A stretch of 64,000 bases of DNA from Lachnospiraceae bacterium YSB2008. GTDB lineage: Bacteria; Bacillota; Clostridia; Lachnospirales; Lachnospiraceae. The stretch covers positions 62,001 through 126,000 of the forward strand of contig JHWR01000009.1 of NCBI GenBank assembly GCA_000687655.1, read 5' to 3'. Position numbers and translations under genes: made by a program. The notes below the pieces were generated by a model, which was not told the DNA's origin, did no database searches, and was given only the letters and a program-made list of their open reading frames with translations. Below, piece by piece: positions 32,556 to 41,529 of the stretch (positions are counted from its first letter, which is position 1; each line of letters opens with the position of its first letter).

Positions 32556-34949
32556 TTAATTCCACCAGGTCATCTTAAACTTCATTATGTACTTGGATTT
32601 AAGTACACACAGTGCCGCAAGGAATGCTACTATCATGACAAGTACCATAATTACCAGATCCATGCCATCACCGGTCTTAGTTGAATTGCCGTAAGCATCA
32701 GTTGCTGAAGCTGTATTTCCGGTACCATTGGCACCTATAACAAGGTTACCATATTTGTCGTAATAGCTGTTACCATTGCCGCTGCCACTGCCACCATTAC
32801 CGTTATTACCGTAATTCGATTCGTCGCCGGCCTTCTTTATGGTAGTAAACTTAACCGATACATCATCACCGTCATCGAATACAGCTGTAAGTGTATGTTC
32901 TCCCGCCTTCAGTGTCCAGAGATAATCAGGAATAAGTTCTATAACAACACTTCCGTTTGTAACATTGTAATATCCTACAGGAACTACGAGCTTATCTACT
33001 CTTATTCCCTGGAAATGTGTACGTGTTGTAGAATCATCTTTATCTCTCTTGAATACAAATGTTAAGCCATTCTTGGAACCTGAAGTCCACTTTGCATTGG
33101 CACCCTTTGTATTCCTGTAAACTGCCTTGCTGGAAGTATCCTTCTTGTCGCTGTCCTTACTACTGTCGTCCTTGCTGGTGTCATCCTTCTTGCTGTCATC
33201 GTCTGTCTTGGTGTCGTCATCTTTTTTGCTGTCGTCGTCCTTCTTATCGTCATCCTTAGGGTCATCATCAGTCGTATCTTCATGATCATCACGCTTTGTC
33301 ATGGAAACCGTAAGCATGTCCGGACTTGTATTCTCGTGATTTTCATCACCCTTAACCATATACCAGATAACGTATGTTCCTTCTATTTTTCCGGTTGGTA
33401 TTTTAGATGATGAATGCCATTTCTTGTCATTTTCAGGGACATCTGAATCACCGTCAAACGCAGGCTCAGTACCGTATGTATCCACCGGGCCGTGAGCAAA
33501 GTACATGGTACCGCCGCTTGCTTTACCGAGTGATTCCAAAAGAATCTGATCTTCACCATTATATACAAGGCCTGTTTTACCTTCCGGTTTTTCTGTCACT
33601 TCAGATTTAGCTTTATATATTTCAGTGCCGATTGTACCGGAAACATTAGAGCCTCCAAAATCATGCGATTCGTCTGCAACCGCTTTCCAATACACATAGT
33701 ACTTTCCGGCTTTTTTACCCTTAGGAACAGTTTTGCTGTAACTACTTTCATCCGGAGGAGTTGTTTCACCTCCGAGAGCATATACCATATATCCGCCATC
33801 AACCGTTCCTGCTGTAATCAGTTCCTGATTGGATCCATTATATGTAAGTTCTAAAGGAGTAGGAGCTGTTACTGCATCTTCTCCGATAGGTAACTTGTTT
33901 ACTTTAAGTTTTACACCTACTATTTTGTTATCAATGTTATCACCATCATCTGGAACAAATATCGCATCGAAAGCCGTTGTTTCACTGTCAGAACCCTTTG
34001 GTTGTGTAGAACCACTCTTCCACATAAAATAACCCGAAACATTCTGTCCTTCAAGAGTTACAGAACCACCTGTAAGTGTACTTGAAGAAAGTGTATCACC
34101 AAATGTGATTTCTGATGCAGTAGGTAGTGTTTCAACTGTAGGCGTTGCCTTTGCAATACTAAAAGTAATGCTAGCAGTAGCTTCTCCTATTTTAATCTTT
34201 GCTTTATATTTATAATGGTCTGTCGGAGCCCCGCTTCCGATAGAATACTCTGAATTATCAGGATTTACCTTGAAGTATTCAACACAACTGCTTGGTCTGT
34301 ATCCAGTAGCGTTGTAAAATGCATCATCCTGATTATTATCATTAAACCGGACAGGATGTGTGTTACCATTATAAGTCAGGCTGGCTGGTGCCAACATCTC
34401 TACCGTAATTCCTGAGTGCAGATTACAAGAGCTTTCAGTACATGCAGCTGTTAATCTGGAACCAGAAGCGGAATAAGTAAAAGTATGAGTATGAGAAGGC
34501 TCAGGACCAGGTGAAGACTCCTGAGTAACAATTACATTTCCATAAGCTATCCGACCGGTCACACCCGAGCTACCAGAAAAATGAACCTGAAAACCATGTG
34601 TTCCGGCCGCAATTGCTTTAAGTTCATGATTGTTATCGCCAGTCGTAAGTCCACTCGAACTGGATGAAACATTCGTAATATAAGGATTAGGGAGGTCTTG
34701 GCCTCCATGCATTGCATTGGTATGTATCATTATACTTTCGAAATACGAAGCGTCTATAGTATATGGAAGCGTATGTGTTCCCAAATCCCACTCTCTGGTG
34801 CAATTACTACCGGGATGTGTACAAACTATTTTTATCTCATACTGTTCCCCATCAGCATTTGCCTCTGTTCCGGACATAACAGGAACAAGCCCCAGCACCA
34901 TCGCCAGAACCACCAGCATACTTATAATTCGTATTTTCATCCTTCTCAT
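32556..34949 (-). CDS. Secreted/cell-surface repeat protein with Asp/Lys-rich stalk and C-terminal anchor
   Basis: 797 residues. A signal peptide (about 1-32, ending NADGEQ) precedes an extracellular region containing several beta-sandwich repeats of the MBG/YDG type (LTYNGNTHPVRF, LTYNGSNQELITAGTVDGGY, LVYNGEDQILLESLGKASGG). Next come a 50-residue low-complexity Asp/Lys/Ser stalk, another beta domain, a Gly/Asn-rich segment, then TKTGD, a membrane helix and a basic tail (KSKYIMKFKM). The tail resembles a sortase signal, but the Leu-Pro of LPxTG is missing. GGGAGG precedes the ATG at 34949. Probable adhesion or envelope role. It separates sufU from the other suf genes. Confidence 0.82.
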   Translation of the reverse strand: MRRMKIRIISMLVVLAMVLGLVPVMSGTEANADGEQYEIKIVCTHPGSNCTREWDLGTHTLPYTIDASYFESIMIHTNAMHGGQDLPNPYITNVSSSSSGLTTGDNNHELKAIAAGTHGFQVHFSGSSGVTGRIAYGNVIVTQESSPGPEPSHTHTFTYSASGSRLTAACTESSCNLHSGITVEMLAPASLTYNGNTHPVRFNDNNQDDAFYNATGYRPSSCVEYFKVNPDNSEYSIGSGAPTDHYKYKAKIKIGEATASITFSIAKATPTVETLPTASEITFGDTLSSSTLTGGSVTLEGQNVSGYFMWKSGSTQPKGSDSETTAFDAIFVPDDGDNIDNKIVGVKLKVNKLPIGEDAVTAPTPLELTYNGSNQELITAGTVDGGYMVYALGGETTPPDESSYSKTVPKGKKAGKYYVYWKAVADESHDFGGSNVSGTIGTEIYKAKSEVTEKPEGKTGLVYNGEDQILLESLGKASGGTMYFAHGPVDTYGTEPAFDGDSDVPENDKKWHSSSKIPTGKIEGTYVIWYMVKGDENHENTSPDMLTVSMTKRDDHEDTTDDDPKDDDKKDDDSKKDDDTKTDDDSKKDDTSKDDSSKDSDKKDTSSKAVYRNTKGANAKWTSGSKNGLTFVFKRDKDDSTTRTHFQGIRVDKLVVPVGYYNVTNGSVVIELIPDYLWTLKAGEHTLTAVFDDGDDVSVKFTTIKKAGDESNYGNNGNGGSGSGNGNSYYDKYGNLVIGANGTGNTASATDAYGNSTKTGDGMDLVIMVLVMIVAFLAALCVLKSKYIMKFKMTWWN

Positions 34950-35083
34950 ATATCAGAACCTCCCATCAGGTTTTCCAAATAAACGAAATCTCGCTCAAAA
35001 AGGTATATTTATCCAAAATACAAACAATTATCCACACTTAACATAAGTTTACCAAAAATACAACCTAAGTCAAGGAAAACAAC

Positions 35084-35116
35084 AAAAAACGCACATTGGA
35101 TAATCTCCAATGTGCG
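35084..35116 (-). terminator. Intrinsic terminator of the suf operon
   Basis: An 11-bp perfect stem (35090-35100 with 35106-35116) with a five-base loop is followed on the - strand by TTTTTT. It lies just after the sufS stop. Confidence 0.87.
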
Positions 35117-35129
35117 ATTAATAATAATA

Positions 35130-36347
35130 TCAGTCTCTAAATCCCATAACCTTTCTGATTTCGGAAAGGACTGAGACAAATCTCTCAACTTCTTCCTCAG
35201 TATTATAAAACATTATGCTGGCTCTTGTAGTTGATGGAATACCAAGCTGCTGATGAAGCGGTTCAGCACAGTGATGTCCCGCGCGTACTGCTACATTCTC
35301 ATCTGCAAATATCGCCGCTATGTCATGCGGATGTACATTATCTATCTTAAATGTAATGATGCCGTGATGTTCCTCAGCTGTCTTTCCGCCGAGAACTGTA
35401 ACATGAGGTATCTCCTCTATCTTCTTAAGTGCAATGTCAGTAAGGTATAACTCCCTCTCAGACATGGCATCCATACCTATCTCTTCTATGTATCTTATAG
35501 CTTCGGCAAGTCCGACTGCTCCGCCTCCATTTACAGTACCCGCTTCGAACTTATGAGGAACTTCGGCATAGCTCACATCATCAAGAGATACATATTCTAT
35601 CATCTCTCCGCCTGTAAGGAATGGGGGAATCTTATCAAGAAGTTCCTTTCTTCCATACAGAACGCCTATTCCCATAGGTGCCATCATCTTATGACCTGAG
35701 AAGGCCATGAGGTCAACTCCAAGTTCTCTGACATCGACCTTAATATGTGGAACGCTCTGTGAACCATCGGCAACAAATACTGCTCCGACTGAATGAGCCA
35801 CCTCTGCAAAACTCTTTATATCTACGATGCGCCCAAAGATATTTGACATGTGCGTCATTGCTACGATCTTCGTCCTCGGAGAAAGCATAGCCTTAAAGTC
35901 ATCAAGCGAGAACTCACCGTCTATCCCACACATAAGATACTTTACAACTGCACCTTTCCTCTTCGCCGCATGCACCCACGGAAGCATATTGCTGTGATGC
36001 TCTGCAACCGTTGTGATTATCTCATCCCCAGGTTCGAGCAGAAGCTCTCCCAGACTGAACGCAGCAAGATTAAGACTTTCCGATGCATTTCTAGTGAAGA
36101 TGATTTCATTTGCATCTGCACCTATGAAGTTTGCGACAGTCGCTCTCGCGTTCTCGTACTTATCAGTCGCCTCTATGGAAAGATCATAAAGTCCCCTGAA
36201 CGGATTTGCATTGCTGTATCTATAATAATCAGCCTCTGCCTGTATGACCCTCTCAGGTCTCTGCGACGTGGCAGAATTATCAAGATATGCAAGCTTTGTA
36301 TTATCAAAAAATCTGAAATCCTTACGGATATTTGTTACATCTAGCAT
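35130..36347 (-). CDS. sufS: Cysteine desulfurase SufS
   Basis: 405 residues, class V aminotransferase fold, group II desulfurase. PLP-binding Lys is in SGHKMMAPMGIG; TVAEHHSNMLPW holds the cofactor-stacking His; the catalytic Cys is in RAGHHCAEPLHQQLG. It removes sulfur from cysteine as a persulfide and passes it to SufU. It is the last gene of sufCBDS, 15 bases after sufD, with AAAGGA before the ATG. Confidence 0.95.
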   Translation of the reverse strand: MLDVTNIRKDFRFFDNTKLAYLDNSATSQRPERVIQAEADYYRYSNANPFRGLYDLSIEATDKYENARATVANFIGADANEIIFTRNASESLNLAAFSLGELLLEPGDEIITTVAEHHSNMLPWVHAAKRKGAVVKYLMCGIDGEFSLDDFKAMLSPRTKIVAMTHMSNIFGRIVDIKSFAEVAHSVGAVFVADGSQSVPHIKVDVRELGVDLMAFSGHKMMAPMGIGVLYGRKELLDKIPPFLTGGEMIEYVSLDDVSYAEVPHKFEAGTVNGGGAVGLAEAIRYIEEIGMDAMSERELYLTDIALKKIEEIPHVTVLGGKTAEEHHGIITFKIDNVHPHDIAAIFADENVAVRAGHHCAEPLHQQLGIPSTTRASIMFYNTEEEVERFVSVLSEIRKVMGFRD

Positions 36348-36362
36348 TTCATTTTCCTTTGA

Positions 36363-37511
36363 TTAATCTGCTGTTTCTGTAAATCTTGTCGGTATACGAC
36401 CTGCTGCGGCACTGACTCCGCTTCTGGCCATCATTTCGTATGCAGTATCCTCAGGGATTCCACGAGACTGCATATAATAGAGTATTTCATCAGAGAGCTG
36501 ACCTATGGAAGCTCCGTGCTCGCCTTCCACTTCTTCCTCTGCACAGAGGATATTCGGAATAGTCTTATTGACAACATCATCACTGAGGAGAAGTACCTCT
36601 TCATTTTCCTGTCCTTTGGCACCGGCACAGCCCTTTATGAAATCTATGGTTGCTCTGTATGTCTTCTTTGCATTATCACGGAGAGCACCCTTTGCCAGCA
36701 TCTCACACTCAGTTTCCTTACCGTGATGTCTTACAACATAATTCATATCGAGTTCATCATCTCCGGTTACGAGATACCCGGTATATGCCTTTATATGAGC
36801 TCTGTCACCTGAAAGATCTGCAGCGCATCCTATGTTTATATTCTTACCGGACACTAAAACATGAACCACTCTGAATGATGCATCTTCAGCAAAGTCTCCT
36901 GATATATCGTTATAAAAGTCAAAATCATCCGACAATCTGTGAATCTGATAAAGATGAACCTTTGCGCCTTTCTCGGCAATGATCCTTGTCTCAACAATTC
37001 CCGCTCTTCTTTTCTGGTTTGATGCAGAATCTTTATCAACCCCATCCTTATAAGCCGCCGAATCCCCGCCGACCGATGCACTGCTGCTCCTGAATTCCAT
37101 AAAGCAGGATATTCTTGCGCCTTCCTTTGCATGAAGTCTGACTCTGTTTATGCTCTGTTCAGCATCATCAAAATTAAAGCCGATCGATACATCCTCTTTC
37201 GTATCAGTTTCAAAAAGTATCGGCGCTACATTTTCTCCGTTTACAAGTTTTACGAAATCGCTTCCCATAGCGGAAGCAATATCCTCGAAGCTTGCAGTCA
37301 GTGCCGCCGCATCTTCTCTTCCTGAATATTCAGCTTCTGTCACAGCTGTTCCTGACATCAATCTGTAACTACCTTCTTTTGACACCGGACTCAGAAGCAC
37401 CCTTTTATCATTGATTCTGAGCGAATGCCATGTGATCGAAGGCAGGCGGTTGATATCCATTTCTACAGCTCCGCCACTTACGGCATCTGTCTTTTTCATA
37501 TCTATACTCAT
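36363..37511 (-). CDS. sufD: SufD, Fe-S assembly scaffold subunit
   Basis: 382 residues, SufB/SufD family. The C-terminal beta-helix core is recognisable: HHGKETECEMLAKGALRDNA, then EHGASIGQLSDEILYYMQSRGI, with the conserved His and a family-typical C-terminus. SufD pairs with SufB and the ATPase SufC as the SufBC2D scaffold on which Fe-S clusters are built. An unusual Ser/Asp-rich stretch around residues 120-150 (SSASVGGDSAAYKDGVDKDS) looks like a loop insertion. It follows sufB by 8 bases. Confidence 0.92.
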   Translation of the reverse strand: MSIDMKKTDAVSGGAVEMDINRLPSITWHSLRINDKRVLLSPVSKEGSYRLMSGTAVTEAEYSGREDAAALTASFEDIASAMGSDFVKLVNGENVAPILFETDTKEDVSIGFNFDDAEQSINRVRLHAKEGARISCFMEFRSSSASVGGDSAAYKDGVDKDSASNQKRRAGIVETRIIAEKGAKVHLYQIHRLSDDFDFYNDISGDFAEDASFRVVHVLVSGKNINIGCAADLSGDRAHIKAYTGYLVTGDDELDMNYVVRHHGKETECEMLAKGALRDNAKKTYRATIDFIKGCAGAKGQENEEVLLLSDDVVNKTIPNILCAEEEVEGEHGASIGQLSDEILYYMQSRGIPEDTAYEMMARSGVSAAAGRIPTRFTETAD

Positions 37512-37519
37512 TTCATCAC

Positions 37520-38923
37520 CTATCCGATACTGCCTTTCATCTCGAGTCTTATGAGATTATTCATCTCAACAGCGTATTCAAGCGGAAGCTCCTTCGATAC
37601 ATTGTCTGCAAATCCGCTGACTATCATCGTCCTTGCATCTTCCTCTGAAATACCTCTCGACATAAGATAGAATACAGCCTCATCACTTATCTGACCTATC
37701 TTTGCCTCATGTCCGACATCTGCATGTCTTGTCCTTATATCCATGGCAGGAATAGTATCCGACCTTGAAATATCATCAAGCATAAGAGATGCACAGTCTA
37801 CGGAAACCTTTGCGCCATGTGCATTCTTTCCGACAAAAACGCTGCTTCTGAAGGTACTCTTACCACCGCTCTTCGATATCGATTTTGCACTGACAACAGA
37901 GCTTGTATTCTTTCCTGTAACTGAAAGCTTCATACCAGTATCCAGTTCCTGTCCTTCACCTGCAAATGTAATGCCCGTGTATTCCATTTTCGAATCATCA
38001 CCCTTGAGAATGGTCATAGGATAAAGATAAGAAGTATGTGAGCCAAATGAACCGCTCACCCATTCCATTTTACCGCCTTCTTCAACAAGCGCACGCTTGC
38101 TGTTCAGGTTGTACATATTCTTGGACCAGTTCTCTATAGTCGAGTATCTGAGCTTTGCGTTCTTTCCGACATAAAGCTCAACTGCACCTGCGTGAAGGTT
38201 TGCAATATTGTATTTAGGTGCTGAACATCCCTCTATGAAATGAAGGTCAGCTCCTTCGTCAACTATTATAAGTGTGTGCTCAAACTGTCCGGCACCCGGA
38301 GCATTCAGTCTGAAATATGACTGAAGCGGAATCTCAACCGAAACTCCCTTCGGAACGTATACAAATGAACCGCCCGACCATACAGCTCCGTGAAGAGCCA
38401 TGAACTTATGATCTCTTGCTGTAAGAAGCTTCATGAAATGCTCTTTGATCATTTCAGCGTACGGGCCATGAAGTGCTGATTCCAGGTCTGAATATACAAC
38501 TCCCTGTGCAGCAACCTCATCCTTGATGTTATGATAAACAAGCTCCGAATCATACTGAGCTCCGACACCTGCCAGAGATTCTCTTTCAGCAGCAGGGATT
38601 CCAAGTCTTTCGAAGGTTTCCTTGATCTCATCAGGAACCTCATCCCAGTCAGCAGTCATCTTGCCCTTCGGCCTTACATATGTAACTATATTGTTCATAT
38701 CAAGACCGTCTATGGAAGGTCCCCAGTCCGGAACACTGAGACTGTTATATATCTTCAGAGACTCAAGTCTGAACTCCCTCATCCATTTAGGGTCATTCTT
38801 CTCCTCGGATATCTGTCTTACTATATCCTCGGTCAGGCCCTCATCTACTTTATAATCATCTGTCCCTTCAAAACGAAAATCGTACAAATTACGATTCACG
38901 TCCCCGACATACGTCTTTTCCAT
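37520..38923 (-). CDS. sufB: SufB, Fe-S assembly scaffold subunit
   Basis: 467 residues, close to the usual SufB length. Conserved stretches include DWGPSIDGLDMNNIVTYVRP, VPKGVSVEIPLQSYFRLN, FEHTLIIVDEGADLHFIEGC, the core Cys, and RHADVGHEAKIGQISDEAVF near the C-terminus. It provides the main cluster-assembly site of the SufBC2D complex. It lies between sufC and sufD with short gaps on the - strand. Confidence 0.96.
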   Translation of the reverse strand: MEKTYVGDVNRNLYDFRFEGTDDYKVDEGLTEDIVRQISEEKNDPKWMREFRLESLKIYNSLSVPDWGPSIDGLDMNNIVTYVRPKGKMTADWDEVPDEIKETFERLGIPAAERESLAGVGAQYDSELVYHNIKDEVAAQGVVYSDLESALHGPYAEMIKEHFMKLLTARDHKFMALHGAVWSGGSFVYVPKGVSVEIPLQSYFRLNAPGAGQFEHTLIIVDEGADLHFIEGCSAPKYNIANLHAGAVELYVGKNAKLRYSTIENWSKNMYNLNSKRALVEEGGKMEWVSGSFGSHTSYLYPMTILKGDDSKMEYTGITFAGEGQELDTGMKLSVTGKNTSSVVSAKSISKSGGKSTFRSSVFVGKNAHGAKVSVDCASLMLDDISRSDTIPAMDIRTRHADVGHEAKIGQISDEAVFYLMSRGISEEDARTMIVSGFADNVSKELPLEYAVEMNNLIRLEMKGSIG

Positions 38924-38950
38924 CTATTAATTCCTCTAAAATCTAAAACA

Positions 38951-39691
38951 TTATCCTATATACTTTTCGAAACCGTTCTCATTAATTTCATCAATAAGAC
39001 TCTTGTCTCCGGTTGCTACAATCTTACCGTCCACCAGAATGTGGGTATAGTCTACATCGAGTGAATCAAGAATCTTTGTATTGTGCGTAATGATAACAAG
39101 GGAGCCGTCCGTACTTCCTCTGAATTCAGAAACACCCTTGCTGACAACTCTTACAGCATCCACATCAAGTCCTGAATCTGTCTCATCAAGTATAGCAAGC
39201 TGAGGTTTCAGCATAAGAAGCTGAAGTATCTCTGCCTTCTTCTTTTCACCACCTGAAAATCCAACATTCAGATCTCTGTCTGCATAATCAGCATCCATCT
39301 CGAGAACCTTGAGAACCTTTTCAAGCTCCTTACGGAATTCCCATATCCTTATCTTCTTCTCATGTCTCTGATCCATAGAGCTCCTGATAAAGTTTGCAAG
39401 AGTTATGCCCGGAACCTCTATAGGATTCTGAAATGTAAGGAAGAGTCCTTTCTTTGCTCTTTCAGCCGGATTCTCCTCTACGATTTCCTCGCCGTCAAAT
39501 TTGATTGATCCGCCTGTCACTTCATATCGTGGATCGCCCATGATGGAATGACCAAGTGTAGACTTTCCTGCACCGTTCGGACCCATTATGACATGTGTCT
39601 CACCTTTTCCGACTGAAATATTCAGCCCCTTAAGGATTTCCTTATCACCTATATTTACCTGTAAATCTTTTACTTCAAGAAGATTACTCAT
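38951..39691 (-). CDS. sufC: SufC, ATPase of the Fe-S assembly complex
   Basis: 246 residues, soluble ABC ATPase. Walker A GPNGAGKST, signature FSGGEKKKAEI (SufC-typical Lys-rich), Walker B LAILDETDSGLD (SufC-type DETDSGLD) and switch His in IITHN. It drives conformational changes of SufBD. It is the first gene of sufCBDS; the promoter lies in 39692-39785, where I see no copy of the sufU operator. Confidence 0.96.
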   Translation of the reverse strand: MSNLLEVKDLQVNIGDKEILKGLNISVGKGETHVIMGPNGAGKSTLGHSIMGDPRYEVTGGSIKFDGEEIVEENPAERAKKGLFLTFQNPIEVPGITLANFIRSSMDQRHEKKIRIWEFRKELEKVLKVLEMDADYADRDLNVGFSGGEKKKAEILQLLMLKPQLAILDETDSGLDVDAVRVVSKGVSEFRGSTDGSLVIITHNTKILDSLDVDYTHILVDGKIVATGDKSLIDEINENGFEKYIG

Positions 39692-39784
39692 GATAATACC
39701 TGCCTTTACTAATAATAACCAAAGATATATGTCTCCAATGGTTTTTACATTAAGATGAAGTATAAGCCAAACCGGCTTCCAAGT

Positions 39785-39813
39785 AAAGAAAGAAGGCGGT
39801 TAAAACCGCCTTC
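39785..39813 (-). terminator. Intrinsic terminator after the YhaN-like gene
   Basis: A 9-bp GC-rich stem (39792-39800 with 39805-39813) with a TAAA loop is followed on the - strand by TTTCTTTACTT. It lies 22 bases after the stop of the ATPase gene and before the suf operon. Confidence 0.75.
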
Positions 39814-39834
39814 CTAATGATGAAAATTTCTCAA

Positions 39835-41529
39835 TTATAATGTTGTCATATTATAAGGGATTTCTGCCCCCTCAAATATAGCATCAAGCCTTTCGTCACT
39901 TGTAAGCACGATGACCTGATCAAGTCCCAGTGAATCCACACACTGTGCAAATGCGATCATATCACGGAGTGATACATCCTTGATTGCGTCATCTATGATG
40001 AGTGGAACATTCTCAGGTGCAAGATTTGCTGCAACTGAAAGTCTGATGGCAAGGTACAGTTTTCTCAGTTCTTCCTCAGACAGCTGGTTGATACGAAGCG
40101 TACTTCCTGATACGGAAATGAAGAGATGTCCCTCATTGCTCATGGTCATCCTTCCGTAATCATCTCCAAGAAGTCTTCTTATGAACTTCTCAGACTTTAC
40201 GAAGATTGCCTGATAGTTCGTCTTGCGCATTTCATTTGATATCGTTCTGATTCTTGAGATTGCCAGGTTGATGGCTGCAATCTCTTTCTCAAGCATACTC
40301 TTCTTCTTGAAGACATCATTGAATTCCGCCTTGAGGTGAGTTCTCTCTGACTTACGTTTAAGAAGAGCTTTTTCCTCTTCACGAAGCGCATCCTTCTTCT
40401 CCTGGAATTCCTTTGCGAAAGTCATATCAAACTCGATTTCCTCACGCTGTTCGGATTCCTCCCGAAGTTCATCGAGAACCTTCTGAAAATCATCCTCATC
40501 CGGCGTTTCCGAATCATCCTCTTCAGAGAAGAAGCCCTTCAGTCTAAGGTCATCTATGATCGTAAGTATTACAAATATCGCTGTAAAGAGTATGAATACT
40601 CTTCTTACTATCTCTTCGAAAGGAAGCAGTTTTACTATAACTGCGATAAGGATTATAACAAGTATACCTGTAAGAAGTATAAATGGAAGGCGGTCCGTAA
40701 GCTTCTTCGGCTTATCCTCTTCCTCCAGTGACTTCTGCTCTGCCTCAGTAAGTCTGTCTATCTTCTCATCAAGGCTTTCGTCCTGTTCGTATGTTACTGA
40801 ACCATCTTCATTTTCAACTATCTTCCTTGCTACCCTTTTACGCTTGGCAGCTTCCATAAGGAATTCGTCATTAAGAGTCTTGAGGTCAGTCTTGATCCTT
40901 TCAAGTCCGGGATCAACATCGTCATACTCTTCAATCTGCTCTGTAAGTTCATCAAGTCTTCTTACGAGCGGTTTTGTACTGTTACGCTGTTTTTCTGACT
41001 CAAGATACTTGATAGCCTCTGAACGGCTTATATCAGAAGTTCCCGTGTCCATTACATTTGTAACATATTTTTCTATATCACCTGCAAGAGTATCAACGTC
41101 CTCACCTTTTATAGGATCAATGCACATAGCTCCTGCATAGCTCTTCTTATCAGCTTCAAGAAGTGTTCCGGAGAGAGTGTCCTTATTCTTAAGTCTTACT
41201 TCTCTTCCTGTATTTACATTCAGTACCGAAGTCTGCTTATCCCCTGCCAGGAAATCCTTCTCTATAAGAAATACATCATCTCCATTCTGAAGATACATAC
41301 TTCCCTTATAGCCGGATGCACCTGTCGGTCGGCGGAGAGTAAATGAATCCTCATTAACTCCTATTCCTGACTTCTTAGAGAGACCGAACAGCATACTGAG
41401 TACGAAGTCCTTGAATGTCGTTTTGCCCGAATCATCCGGTCCATAGACAATGTTGACACCCTTCTCAAGGCTGACGCTTCTCTTATTAAATTTTCCAAAA
41501 CTCTGAAGCAATGCTCTGGTTATATACAT
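39835..41529 (-). CDS. YhaN/SbcC-like ATPase with central membrane segment, compact form
   Basis: 564 residues. Walker A is G30-PDDS-G-K36-T; the C-terminal half has QLSEEELRKLYLAIRLS (ABC/SMC signature region) and LIIDDAIKDV (Walker B). Between them are coiled coils and two adjacent membrane helices (about 270-325: LPFILLTGILVIILIAVIVK and VFILFTAIFVILTII), the YhaN plan in a much shorter form (YhaN is near 960 residues). Its start overlaps the stop of the upstream metallophosphoesterase-like gene (TAATG), so they are translationally coupled and probably form a complex. By analogy with SbcCD/Rad50-Mre11 it would act on DNA ends near the membrane, though the partner seems to lack nuclease residues. 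Confidence 0.82.
   Translation of the reverse strand: MYITRALLQSFGKFNKRSVSLEKGVNIVYGPDDSGKTTFKDFVLSMLFGLSKKSGIGVNEDSFTLRRPTGASGYKGSMYLQNGDDVFLIEKDFLAGDKQTSVLNVNTGREVRLKNKDTLSGTLLEADKKSYAGAMCIDPIKGEDVDTLAGDIEKYVTNVMDTGTSDISRSEAIKYLESEKQRNSTKPLVRRLDELTEQIEEYDDVDPGLERIKTDLKTLNDEFLMEAAKRKRVARKIVENEDGSVTYEQDESLDEKIDRLTEAEQKSLEEEDKPKKLTDRLPFILLTGILVIILIAVIVKLLPFEEIVRRVFILFTAIFVILTIIDDLRLKGFFSEEDDSETPDEDDFQKVLDELREESEQREEIEFDMTFAKEFQEKKDALREEEKALLKRKSERTHLKAEFNDVFKKKSMLEKEIAAINLAISRIRTISNEMRKTNYQAIFVKSEKFIRRLLGDDYGRMTMSNEGHLFISVSGSTLRINQLSEEELRKLYLAIRLSVAANLAPENVPLIIDDAIKDVSLRDMIAFAQCVDSLGLDQVIVLTSDERLDAIFEGAEIPYNMTTL

Noticed and set aside
33059-33292. Open frames antisense or shifted in the Asp/Lys-rich stalk of the surface protein
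   Set aside because: They arise from the repetitive codon pattern of the low-complexity stretch and have no start signal or domain.
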